Shown here in pieces: positions 8,381-17,206 of a stretch of 64,000 nucleotides of DNA. Made by a program: the position numbers and the translations under genes. Position 1 is the first letter of the stretch. Every line of letters begins with the position of its first letter. The stretch lies in assembly GCF_019061305.1 (NCBI RefSeq), contig NZ_JAHQZT010000009.1, forward strand, positions 62,001 to 126,000. Reading direction: 5' to 3'. This DNA comes from Marinobacterium weihaiense (GTDB taxonomy: Bacteria; Pseudomonadota; Gammaproteobacteria; Pseudomonadales; Balneatricaceae). The notes under the pieces are model-generated. The model was given only the letters and a program-made list of their open reading frames with translations. It did not search any database and was not told the origin of the DNA.

Positions 8381-9450
8381 GTCTGGAACTGGCCCTGTAC
8401 CATGATTACCGACGCTTCGAACTGGATGTCAGCCTGACCCTGCCGGGCTCGGGAGTCACGGCGCTGTTCGGCCCCTCCGGCTGTGGCAAGTCGACCCTGC
8501 TGCGACTGCTGGCCGGTATCGAACCGGCCCGCAGGGGGCGGGTCTTCTTTGAGGGCGAATGCTGGCAGGACAGCGAAGCCGCGCTCTGGGTAGCGCCACG
8601 ACAGCGGGACATCGGCATGGTGTTTCAGGATGCGCGCCTGTTCCCGCACCTGAGCGTACAGGACAACCTGCGCTTTGCCGGACGCTATGCACGCCGGGGC
8701 GTGGCGCTGGATGAGCAGCACCTGATCGAACGACTGCAACTGGAGCCTCTGCTGTCACAGCTGCCGGCCACGCTGTCCGGTGGCCAGCAACAGCGGGTCG
8801 CACTGGCCCGCGCCCTGCTCAGCCGCCCCCGACTGCTGTTGATGGATGAACCGCTGAGCGCCCTGGATCAGGCCTCTCGCCAGTTGCTGCTGGCCCTGAT
8901 CGTCGACCTTCAACAGCACCACCGGCTGCCGATACTCTACGTAACCCATGCCGTGGACGAAGTGCTGCGCCTGGCCAATCACATGGTGCAGCTGGAAGCG
9001 GGCCGCGTGGTTGCCGAGGGCGCACCCACGGAGCTGTTTGGCCGCCCGGATACCGCGCCGGCACTGGAAGACTGCGCGCTGCTCAAGGGAGAGGTGATCG
9101 AGCAGGACCTGACCGACACCATGAGTGCGGTACGCTGTGCGCCCGACCTGCCCCCGATCTGGATTGCCGGCACGGCACATCCTGTGGGCAGCACCGTCAT
9201 GCTCAGCCTGCAGGCGCGGGACGTTGCCCTGTCGCTGCATCCCCTGGCGGGGACCAGCCTGCAGAACCAGCTGCCGGTTCAGGTTGAAGCCATCACCATG
9301 GATCACCACGGGGGACCCCGGATTGCACTGCGCTTCGGCGAACATCGCCTGCCGGCCATGATCAGCCACCGCGCCCTGGCGCAGCTGCAGCTGCATACCG
9401 GGATGCCGCTCTGGGCCCTGATCAAGTCGGTGGCCGTGGAACATCAATAA
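8377..9450 (+). CDS. modC: molybdate ABC transporter ATPase
   Basis: 357 residues. Walker A GPSGCGKST (about 32-40), signature LSGGQQQR (about 131-138), Walker B LLLMDEP with the following SALD, and the switch His in YVTHAVDEV. The C-terminal ~65 residues form a TOBE/Mop-type molybdate-sensing domain (SLQARDVALSLHPLAGTSLQNQ...). It powers ModB. No ModE gene or ModE-like operator was seen in or near the operon. Confidence 0.94.
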   Translation: MSLELALYHDYRRFELDVSLTLPGSGVTALFGPSGCGKSTLLRLLAGIEPARRGRVFFEGECWQDSEAALWVAPRQRDIGMVFQDARLFPHLSVQDNLRFAGRYARRGVALDEQHLIERLQLEPLLSQLPATLSGGQQQRVALARALLSRPRLLLMDEPLSALDQASRQLLLALIVDLQQHHRLPILYVTHAVDEVLRLANHMVQLEAGRVVAEGAPTELFGRPDTAPALEDCALLKGEVIEQDLTDTMSAVRCAPDLPPIWIAGTAHPVGSTVMLSLQARDVALSLHPLAGTSLQNQLPVQVEAITMDHHGGPRIALRFGEHRLPAMISHRALAQLQLHTGMPLWALIKSVAVEHQ

Positions 9451-9530
9451 TCAGCCCCACCCCGGCGCTCGACCCTGCAGCTCCGCTTTGCTAGGTTGGT
9501 GGCCTCGGTATTTAAGGAGAGACACCGCAC

Positions 9531-11162
9531 ATGACATTGGAAATGCTGGGCCAATTGTTTGGCGGCATTGGCCTGTTTTTGCTGGGCATGCAGCTACTGA
9601 CCAACGGTCTCAAACAGGCTGCCGGACGCTCGCTCAAGGCAACCCTGGAAAACGCCACCGGCTCACTCCTTCGAGGTGTACTGTCCGGCGCCCTGATCAC
9701 CGCACTGGTGCAGTCCTCCAGTGCGGTGACCGTCGCCACCTTGGGCTTTGTCAATGCAGGTCTGCTGTCGCTGGCCCAGTCGGTCTCGATCATTTACGGC
9801 AGCAATATCGGCACCACCATGGTGGGCTGGCTGGTCGCACTGATTGGCTTCAAGTTCAAGATCAGCGCTTTTGCCCTGCCTCTGATCGGCATGGGCATGG
9901 TGCTGCGCGTCAGCGGCGGTAACAGCCGGCGCGCCTATATCGGCACGGCGCTGGCCGGCTTCGGCATCTTCTTTATCGGCCTGGATTTTTTACGCACCGG
10001 TTTTGACGGCCTCAGCGCTTCGATCCCCTTGGCCGAGCTGGGCGCGGGGCCGCTGGCACTGGCGCTGTTCGTGCTGGCCGGGATTGTACTGACCTTTCTG
10101 ATGCAAGCCTCGGCGGCAGTCATCGCCATTGCCCTGTCGCTGGTGCACACCGACAGCATTTCCCTCGCCGCCGCCGCCGCACTGGTGATCGGGGCCAATG
10201 TCGGCACCACTACCACGGCGCTGCTGGCCTCCATCGGCGCAACGCCCAATGCCCGCCGCATCTCGGCCGCGCACGTGCTGTTCAACCTGCTCACCGGCCT
10301 GGTCGGCCTACTGCTGCTGATGGCACTGGCCGGCACCCTTGACCGGCTGGACCCGGCCCGGTTTGATCTGGTTACCATGCTGGCGCTGTTTCATACCCTG
10401 TTCAATATCGTTGGCGTGCTGTTGATGTGGCCCTTGACCGATCGCATGGTCAACTTCCTGAAAAAGCGTTTTCGCACTCAGGAGGAACGGGAATCCAGCC
10501 CGCGCTACCTGGATAACAATATCATCACCACCCCCTCGCTGGCGGTGGAAGCGATCAACATGGAGCTGGCCCGGGTCAGTCGCATCTGCAGCCGCATGTC
10601 CCGGGAAGCGATCAGTGCCGAGCGCGGCGCCTCCGAACGCCTGCAGCAACAGTATGAAAGTACCGGCCAGCTGATCAGTCGCATCGTGGCCTTCAACCAG
10701 GAGCTGGCACGGCAGAACCTGAACGTGGAAATCAGTGAAACGCTGCCTGTTTCATTGCGCGTGGCCCGTTACCTGAGTGAAATGGCACGACTAGCCGCCC
10801 GCCTGCCGGAGTATTATCCGGTGTTCGAGCAGCTGGAGGATTCCGGTATTCGCTCCAGCGTACACGACTATCAACAGGCCGTGATTCACCTGATCGACGC
10901 CTGCGAGGTCAGCGAAGACCGGGCGATCCAGGGCTACGAGGCCCATCAGATGAAGCGGGAAATGGAGCGCGAATACCAGCATCTCAAGAGCAATCTGCTC
11001 AACCAAACCCTGTCCAGCCAGCTGACTCCGGCCGACTCAGTCACCCTGCTGGACGCGCTCAGCCACATCCACCGCCTGGCGGAACAGGCCGAAAAGGCGT
11101 CCCGCTACTGGAGCAGCACCACCCCGGTGCAGCATCGTGCTGCACTGCTGGAGCCGGAGTGA
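9531..11162 (+). CDS. Na/Pi cotransporter II-related transporter with PhoU-like tail
   Basis: 543 residues. The N-terminal ~310 residues hold about eight to nine membrane segments with two internal repeats, each with a signature: LVQSSSAVTVATLGFVNAG (about 61-79) and LMQASAAVIAIAL (about 190-202). These Q-S/A-S-S/A motifs are the substrate/Na+ sites of the NptA/YjbB family. The C-terminal ~200 residues are helical and charged, resembling PhoU. Probably a phosphate exporter or Na+:phosphate symporter in the inner membrane; direction cannot be told. AAGGAGAGA precedes the ATG. It ends 40 bp before trmO. Confidence 0.88.
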   Translation: MTLEMLGQLFGGIGLFLLGMQLLTNGLKQAAGRSLKATLENATGSLLRGVLSGALITALVQSSSAVTVATLGFVNAGLLSLAQSVSIIYGSNIGTTMVGWLVALIGFKFKISAFALPLIGMGMVLRVSGGNSRRAYIGTALAGFGIFFIGLDFLRTGFDGLSASIPLAELGAGPLALALFVLAGIVLTFLMQASAAVIAIALSLVHTDSISLAAAAALVIGANVGTTTTALLASIGATPNARRISAAHVLFNLLTGLVGLLLLMALAGTLDRLDPARFDLVTMLALFHTLFNIVGVLLMWPLTDRMVNFLKKRFRTQEERESSPRYLDNNIITTPSLAVEAINMELARVSRICSRMSREAISAERGASERLQQQYESTGQLISRIVAFNQELARQNLNVEISETLPVSLRVARYLSEMARLAARLPEYYPVFEQLEDSGIRSSVHDYQQAVIHLIDACEVSEDRAIQGYEAHQMKREMEREYQHLKSNLLNQTLSSQLTPADSVTLLDALSHIHRLAEQAEKASRYWSSTTPVQHRAALLEPE

Positions 11163-11202
11163 TGCGATATACTGCGACTTCCACGCCACAGCGGAGCCGC
11201 CG

Positions 11203-11925
11203 ATGAACCAGCCCCATGACTACCCGATGCAGGCCATCGGGTTTATCCACAGCCCTTTTGACGAGAAATTCGGCATCCCGCGCCAGCCCGGTCTGGCGTC
11301 CATTCGCGCCAGCATCGAGCTGGTGCCGCCCTTTGCCAGCGCCGATGCCGTGCGCGGTCTGGAGCAGTGCAGTCACATCTGGCTGGTGTTCATCTTCAGC
11401 GCCACGGCCGACAAAGGCTGGAGCCCGACCGTACGACCGCCACGCCTGGGCGGCAACCAGCGCCTGGGCGTGTTTGCCACCCGCTCGCCCTTCCGCCCCA
11501 ATCCCGTCGGCCTGTCCTGCGTACGCCTGACCGGCATCCGCTCGGAAGGGGAACGAGTCTGGCTCGATGTGGAAGGCGCCGATCTGCTCGACGGTACGCC
11601 CATTGTGGATATCAAGCCCTACCTGCCCTACTCCGATAGCCTGCCGGAGGCCGAATTTGGCCTGGCGTCCCGCATCGAGCGCCTTGAGCTGCCGGTCCTT
11701 TTCAGCGAGGAGGCCGAAACCGCCTGCCGGACCGCCGCCGTGCGGCTGAACCAGCCACTGGAGCGGCAGATCCGCGAGATACTGCTGTGCGACCCGCGCC
11801 CAGCCTACAAGAAAGGCGACGGCGAGCGGGTGTACGGCATCAGCCTCTACGGCCTCAATATCCGCTTTCGCATCGACAGCCAAAAAATCGACGTTCTGAG
11901 CATTACCCCCAACTCGGAGATCTGA
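11203..11925 (+). CDS. trmO: tRNA (N6-threonylcarbamoyladenosine(37)-N6)-methyltransferase TrmO
   Basis: SAM-dependent N6-methylation of t6A37 in tRNA-Thr. 240 residues from MNQPHDYPMQAIGFI (GCGGAG upstream); a longer frame from 11137 would overlap the transporter gene. Family motifs: AIGFIHSPFDEKFGIPRQPGL at the N terminus, LGVFATRSPFRPNPVGLSCVRL (about 86-107) at the SAM site, and DIKPYLPYSD. The C-terminal ~80 residues form the TrmO-specific extension with RPAYKKGDGERVYGISL. It is followed after 3 bp by the RND adaptor gene. Confidence 0.92.
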   Translation: MNQPHDYPMQAIGFIHSPFDEKFGIPRQPGLASIRASIELVPPFASADAVRGLEQCSHIWLVFIFSATADKGWSPTVRPPRLGGNQRLGVFATRSPFRPNPVGLSCVRLTGIRSEGERVWLDVEGADLLDGTPIVDIKPYLPYSDSLPEAEFGLASRIERLELPVLFSEEAETACRTAAVRLNQPLERQIREILLCDPRPAYKKGDGERVYGISLYGLNIRFRIDSQKIDVLSITPNSEI

Positions 11926-11928
11926 TTC

Positions 11929-13023
11929 ATGCGCACTCGCCCCCCTTTTGTCCCCGCCCTGCTCATGGTGTGGCTGGTCATGCTGCTGGGGGGCTGCGAT
12001 GCCGCGCAGGAAACCCCGCCCAAGGCCGAGCGCTCGCGCCCCGCCCAGCTGTTCACGGTGCGCAATGCCGATGCCGCCATGCAGCGCGAGTTTCCCGCCA
12101 CGGTTCAGGCCTGGCGCAGCGCCAGCCTGGCGTTCCGTGTGCCCGGCACACTGGAAGCTCTGCCGGCACAGGCCGGCCAGGAAGTCAGCCAAGGACAGCT
12201 GCTGGCGCGCCTGGACAGCACCGACTACCGCCGCGTGCTGGACGAGCGCGAAGCCCGCTTCGAGCTGGCCCGGATCCGCTACCGCCAGCAGGAGTCATTG
12301 CTGGCCCGCAACTACACCTCGGAGGTCAGCTTGGACGAGGCCCGTGCCGAGCTGAAAGCCGCCCAGGCCGCACTGAACATTGCCCGCGACAACCTGGGCT
12401 ATACCCGTCTGGAGGCGCCTTTCAGCGGGGTCATTTCGCGTCTGCAAACCGAAAACTTCCAGCAGGTTCAGGCACAGCAGCCGGTGCTGCTGTTGCAGGA
12501 CGAGAGTCGGCTCGATATCCGTTTCGGCGTGCCCGAATCAATCATCAGCCGGCTGCGACCGGACTTGGAACCCAATGACGACATCTGTGGACAAGTCCGC
12601 TTTACCGCTCACCCGGCCCATGAATTCACCGCCTGTTATGCCGAACACGAAGTGGTGTCGGACAACCGCACCCGCAGCTATGAAGTCGTGTTCCGCATGG
12701 AACGCCCCGAAGCTTTTCCAGCGCACAGCGGCATGAGTGTCGAGATGAAAGTCAACCTGGCGCCCCTGCTGCAGCCGGTCAGTCAGCCGGGATTACCGGT
12801 CCCGGTGGGCGCCGTGTTCATGCGTGATGGCTATCACTGGGTCTGGCGCCTGGACGCGGACAGCCGCGCCCGGGCCCTGGCGGTCACGCCGCTGCAGGTG
12901 CGCGGCAGCCTGATGCTGATTGAGGCGGAGCTGAGCCCCGGTGATCAACTGGTGGCCGCTGGGGTCAGCCGGGTGCGCGAGGGCATGCGCCTGCATGCCA
13001 TTCCCCGCGAGCGCGGACTCTGA
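11929..13023 (+). CDS. RND efflux membrane-fusion (periplasmic adaptor) lipoprotein
   Basis: 364 residues. Signal peptide with lipobox LLGGC, lipidated Cys at 23. The lipoyl/biotinyl-like half motifs (ATVQAWRSASLAFRVPGTLEALPAQAGQEVSQGQLLARLD and YTRLEAPFSGVISRL) flank a helical hairpin of about residues 100-150. A beta-barrel and membrane-proximal domain follow. It links the RND pump encoded 11 bp downstream to an outer-membrane channel. No outer-membrane factor gene is present here, so the channel must be shared (a TolC-like protein) or encoded elsewhere. Substrates cannot be inferred. Confidence 0.9.
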   Translation: MRTRPPFVPALLMVWLVMLLGGCDAAQETPPKAERSRPAQLFTVRNADAAMQREFPATVQAWRSASLAFRVPGTLEALPAQAGQEVSQGQLLARLDSTDYRRVLDEREARFELARIRYRQQESLLARNYTSEVSLDEARAELKAAQAALNIARDNLGYTRLEAPFSGVISRLQTENFQQVQAQQPVLLLQDESRLDIRFGVPESIISRLRPDLEPNDDICGQVRFTAHPAHEFTACYAEHEVVSDNRTRSYEVVFRMERPEAFPAHSGMSVEMKVNLAPLLQPVSQPGLPVPVGAVFMRDGYHWVWRLDADSRARALAVTPLQVRGSLMLIEAELSPGDQLVAAGVSRVREGMRLHAIPRERGL

Positions 13024-13034
13024 CCGGAGGCAGC

Positions 13035-16000
13035 ATGAACCTGACCGAATACGCCATCCGCCAGCGGGTCATCAGCTGGATGTGTGTACTGCTGCTGTTG
13101 ACCGGCGGCGTGCTTGCCTTTTTTGACCTGGGACAGTTGGAAGACCCCGAATTTACCGTCAAGGAAGCGATCATCGCCGTGTCCTATCCCGGAGCAACGG
13201 CGCTGGAAGTCGAGGAAGAGGTCACCCTGCCAGTCGAGATGGCCCTGCAGCAGCTGACGCAGGTGAAAACCATCGAATCGATCTCGTCGGCAGGGCTGGC
13301 CCAGATCACGGTGGAGATGAAAAGCACCTACCGGGAGCAGGAACTGCGCCAGATTTGGGATGAGATGCGCCGCAAACTCACTGATCTGGCGCCCGGCTTG
13401 CCGCCGGGCGTGGGCCCCATGCAGATCAACGATGACTTCGGTGACGTGTTCGGCATTTTCCTGGCCCTGACCGGCGACGGCTTCGATTACCGTGCGCTGG
13501 AAGACTACGCCGACTTCCTGCGCCGAGAGCTGGTACTGGTGGAGGGTGTCAGCAAGGTCAGCATCGGCGGCCAGCGCCAGCAGCAGATCATTGTCGAGGT
13601 GGACCGCAACCGCCTAGCCGCCATGCAGGTTTCGCCGCAGATGATCCAGCAGGCGATCAACTCACGCAGCCTGATCAGCAATGCCGGCAGCCTGCGCATC
13701 AATGGCCAGCGGCTGCAGATCCGCCCCGAGGGCAGCGCCACCTCGGCCGAGCAGCTCAACAACCTCCTGCTGGGCCAAACCGGTGGCCAACTGGTCTACC
13801 TCAGTGATGTCGCCGAGGTCTACCTCGACTACGTCGAGCCGCCCACCCACCTGTACCGCTTCAACGGCCAACAGGCGCTGACCCTGGGCGTATCCTTTAC
13901 CTCGGGCGTCAATGTGGTGGAAGTCGGCCAGCGTGTGCGCGACCGTCTGGAAGCACTGGATTACCGGCGTCCGGTCGGCATGTCACTGGACACCGTGTAC
14001 GATCAGCCGCGCGAAGTCGACACCTCGGTCAACGACTTCCTGATCAGCCTGGCACAGGCCATCGCCATCGTGGTGCTGGTCCTGCTGCTGACCATGGGCG
14101 CCCGTTCGGGGCTGCTGATGAGCCTGGTGCTGCTGCTGACCATTCTGGGTACTTTCATCATCATGAACCTGGCCTCAATCAACCTACACCGGGTGTCGCT
14201 GGGGGCCCTGATCATTGCACTGGGGATGTTGGTCGACAACGCCATCGTCATTACCGAGGGCATCCTGATCAACCTGCAGCGCGGCTACAGCCGCCTGGAA
14301 GCGGCCGTCCGCATCGTCAGCCACACCCGCTGGCCCCTGCTCGGCGCCACCCTGATCTCAATCACCGCCTTTGCACCCATCGGGCTGTCGCCCGACGCCA
14401 CCGGCGAATTCACCGGCAGCCTGTTCTGGGTGCTGTTCATCTCCCTGCTGCTGAGCTGGCTGCTGGCCATTACCCTGACGCCCTTTCTGGCCTCGGTGCT
14501 CTTTCGCGAGCAGCCCGGCGACCAGCCTGCCATCGAGCCCTACCAGAGTCTGTTCTACCGGCTATTTGGCCGCCTGCTGGGGGGCGCCCTGCGCTGGCGC
14601 TGGCTGACCCTGAGCCTGGCGTTGGGACTGCTGATCGCGTCAGTTGCCGGTTTCAAATACGTCAAACAGGGCTTTTTTCCGGATGCCACCCTGCCGCTGG
14701 TACAGGTCGATTACTGGCTACCGCAGGGTAGCGATATCCGCACCACCGAGGCCGACATCGCCCGCATCGAGCAGGCCTTCCTGCAGCTGGACGGTGTCAC
14801 CCGCGTCACCAGCACTTTGGGGCGCGGTGCCGAGCGCTTCATGCTTACCTATGCCCCCGAACGCCAGTACGCCAGCTACGCCCAGCTGCTGGTGCAGACC
14901 GATACCAGCGCACGGTTGGAAGCGGTCATGCCGACCATCCGCCGCTACCTGCAGCAGCATTACCCCCAGGCCCACAACAAGCTGACCCGCATCTCCATCG
15001 GGCCGACCGTCAAGTCGAAGGTGGAAGCCCGCATCAGCGGTCCCGATGCCGAGGTCCTGCGCCAGCTGGGCCAACAGATGATCACTGAGGTCTTCGATGC
15101 CACGCCGGGGGCGGTCAACATCCGCCATGACTGGCGTGAACGCACGGCCGTCATCGTACCCCGGTTTGACGAGGCCGAAGGCCGGCGTTTAGGCATCACC
15201 CAGGCGGACCTGGCCAGCGCCATTGCCCGCAACGCCCAGGGACAACAGGCCGGGCTGATCCGTGACGGCAGCCGCCTGTTGCCGGTGCTGCTGCGCCCGC
15301 CACAGGCTCAGCGCCAGGCGCCGGAGCAGCTGGAGTCCATCCCCATTTTCAGCCAGACACTGCAACGCTGGGTCGATGCCGGTCAGGTCATTACCGCCAT
15401 CGACGTCGGCTGGGAAGACCCACTGATCATGCGCCGCGATCGCAAGCGTACGCTGACGGTCATGGCCGATCCCTCCGCCGCCAGCGGGCTGACGGCTGCC
15501 GAGCTGTTCAGTCGCATTCGTCCGGCCGCCGAGGCGCTGCCCCTGCCGGAGGGCTACAGTCTCGACTGGGGCGGCGAGTACGAGGTGCAGCAGGAAGCCA
15601 ATCAGGCGCTGTTTGCCTTTGTGCCCTTCGGTCTGCTGGTAATGGTTATCATCACCGTCCTGCTGTTCGGGTCGGTACGCCAGACACTGGTCATCTGGCT
15701 GACCGTGCCCATGGCCGTCATCGGGGTCACGATAGGCCTGCTGACCATGCACACCGCATTCGCGTTTACCGCCCTACTGGGCATGCTCAGCCTGAGTGGC
15801 ATGCTGATCAAGAACAGCATCGTGCTGGTGGAGGAGATCAAGCGTCTGCATGACGAGGAGGACTGCAGCTGGCATGATGCCATCGAAACTGCGGCGGTCA
15901 GCCGTCTGCGTCCGGTCACCATGGCAGCCCTGACCACGATTCTGGGCATGCTGCCACTGCTGCCGGACGCGTTCTTCCGACCGCTGGCCGTTACCATCAT

Positions 16001-16082
16001 GTTCGGGCTGGGCTTTGCCACCCTGCTGACGCTGGTGGTCGTGCCAGTGCTGTTTGCACTGCTGTACCGCATCAAATACTAG
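13035..16082 (+). CDS. RND-family efflux transporter permease
   Basis: 1015 residues, the HAE-1/AcrB-like length. Twelve membrane helices in the usual 1+5 / 1+5 arrangement, with two large periplasmic loops (about 35-330 and 560-855). The N terminus NLTEYAIRQRVISWMCVLLLLTGG and LEDPEFTVKEAIIAVSYPGA are typical of the TriC/MexD-distant branch. In TM4, GALIIALGMLVDNAIVITEG carries the proton-relay Asp residue region. GGAGG precedes the ATG. It forms an operon with the adaptor lipoprotein; a proton-driven exporter of unknown substrate range. Confidence 0.92.
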   Translation: MNLTEYAIRQRVISWMCVLLLLTGGVLAFFDLGQLEDPEFTVKEAIIAVSYPGATALEVEEEVTLPVEMALQQLTQVKTIESISSAGLAQITVEMKSTYREQELRQIWDEMRRKLTDLAPGLPPGVGPMQINDDFGDVFGIFLALTGDGFDYRALEDYADFLRRELVLVEGVSKVSIGGQRQQQIIVEVDRNRLAAMQVSPQMIQQAINSRSLISNAGSLRINGQRLQIRPEGSATSAEQLNNLLLGQTGGQLVYLSDVAEVYLDYVEPPTHLYRFNGQQALTLGVSFTSGVNVVEVGQRVRDRLEALDYRRPVGMSLDTVYDQPREVDTSVNDFLISLAQAIAIVVLVLLLTMGARSGLLMSLVLLLTILGTFIIMNLASINLHRVSLGALIIALGMLVDNAIVITEGILINLQRGYSRLEAAVRIVSHTRWPLLGATLISITAFAPIGLSPDATGEFTGSLFWVLFISLLLSWLLAITLTPFLASVLFREQPGDQPAIEPYQSLFYRLFGRLLGGALRWRWLTLSLALGLLIASVAGFKYVKQGFFPDATLPLVQVDYWLPQGSDIRTTEADIARIEQAFLQLDGVTRVTSTLGRGAERFMLTYAPERQYASYAQLLVQTDTSARLEAVMPTIRRYLQQHYPQAHNKLTRISIGPTVKSKVEARISGPDAEVLRQLGQQMITEVFDATPGAVNIRHDWRERTAVIVPRFDEAEGRRLGITQADLASAIARNAQGQQAGLIRDGSRLLPVLLRPPQAQRQAPEQLESIPIFSQTLQRWVDAGQVITAIDVGWEDPLIMRRDRKRTLTVMADPSAASGLTAAELFSRIRPAAEALPLPEGYSLDWGGEYEVQQEANQALFAFVPFGLLVMVIITVLLFGSVRQTLVIWLTVPMAVIGVTIGLLTMHTAFAFTALLGMLSLSGMLIKNSIVLVEEIKRLHDEEDCSWHDAIETAAVSRLRPVTMAALTTILGMLPLLPDAFFRPLAVTIMFGLGFATLLTLVVVPVLFALLYRIKY

Positions 16083-16142
16083 TTGTCAGCCCGGGCGGGA
16101 AAGCATCATAATATAAGAAAATTCTGATATAAGGTGCTTATC

Positions 16143-17126
16143 ATGCCGGATGCACACCCTGACCCGACCCGACGCCAACCCTGGCTGGCCCTGTTTCCCG
16201 TGGCCTTCTTTGCCAGTGTCATGGGACTGACCGGCCTTACCCTGAGCTGGCAGAAGGCCGTGTACAGCCTCGGGCTGGCACCGCTGGTCAGTCAAGTGCT
16301 GCTGGTTCTGACCGCCTGTGTACTGCTCGGCCTGACCTGCACCTATCTGCTCAAGGCACTCAAACACAGCGATCAGGTGGTAGCGGAGTTCCAACACCCG
16401 ATCCAGATCAGCTTTTTCGCCGCTTTTTCCATCAGCCTGCTGCTGCTGGCCGTGGCCACCCTGGAAGTGTCCATGGCTCTGTCACATTATCTGTGGATCT
16501 GCGGTGCCGGACTGCACCTGATGCTGACCCTGCACGTGATGACCCAGTGGATTCATCATGCACGCTTCAAGGTGCAGCACAGCACGCCGGCCTGGTTCAT
16601 TCCGGTTGTCGGCAACATCATTGCCCCAATTGCCGGGGTACAGCACGGCTATGTGGAAGCCAGCTGGTTCTTTTTCGCCATTGGCCTGCTCTATTGGCTG
16701 GTGCTGAAGACACTCATTTTCAACCGCATCCTGTTTCACGACCCGCTGCCAGAGAAGCTGCTGCCCACCCTGTTCATCATGATTGCCCCGCCCGCGGTTG
16801 GCTTTGTCGCCTATCTGCAGCTGAACAACGGCCAGGTCGATAACTTTGCGCGCCTGCTCTACTACGCCGCCTTGTTCATCACCCTGCTGCTGTTCACCCA
16901 ACTGCCGCGCTTTTCACGCATCCGTTTCTATCTGTCCTGGTGGGCCTACAGCTTCCCGCTGGCGGCCTTTGCCATTGCCACCCAGAGCATGTGGTTGCAT
17001 ACCCGAAGTGATTTTTTCCTGGTATTGAGCTGGGCCACACTGGTGGGCGTCACCTTTGTCGTCATGCTGCTGCTGGTCAAGACGACTCGGGCCCTGGTCA
17101 CGGGCCAGCTGTTTCAGCCCGATTGA
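16143..17126 (+). CDS. SLAC1/TehA-type anion channel or tellurite-resistance/dicarboxylate transporter
   Basis: 327 residues, start at ATG 16143 because AAGGTG lies 6 nt before it; a GTG three codons earlier would sit within that site. Ten hydrophobic helices across the whole length. The N-terminal FPVAFFASVMGLTGLTLSWQKA is the TDT/SLAC1 first helix with the conserved Gly-Leu. HASTPAWFIPVVGNIIAPIAG-like and LPTLFIMIAPPAVGFVAY segments are also typical. Members range from TehA in bacteria to the plant SLAC1 anion channel; substrate here is unknown. Confidence 0.8.
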   Translation: MPDAHPDPTRRQPWLALFPVAFFASVMGLTGLTLSWQKAVYSLGLAPLVSQVLLVLTACVLLGLTCTYLLKALKHSDQVVAEFQHPIQISFFAAFSISLLLLAVATLEVSMALSHYLWICGAGLHLMLTLHVMTQWIHHARFKVQHSTPAWFIPVVGNIIAPIAGVQHGYVEASWFFFAIGLLYWLVLKTLIFNRILFHDPLPEKLLPTLFIMIAPPAVGFVAYLQLNNGQVDNFARLLYYAALFITLLLFTQLPRFSRIRFYLSWWAYSFPLAAFAIATQSMWLHTRSDFFLVLSWATLVGVTFVVMLLLVKTTRALVTGQLFQPD

Positions 17127-17206
17127 AGCCGATACCCGCACTCTGGCAGCTCGGCGCACATGTGTTAAGCTGAGTTCAGTCCTATTGATGACGAGACCAC
17201 AACCGC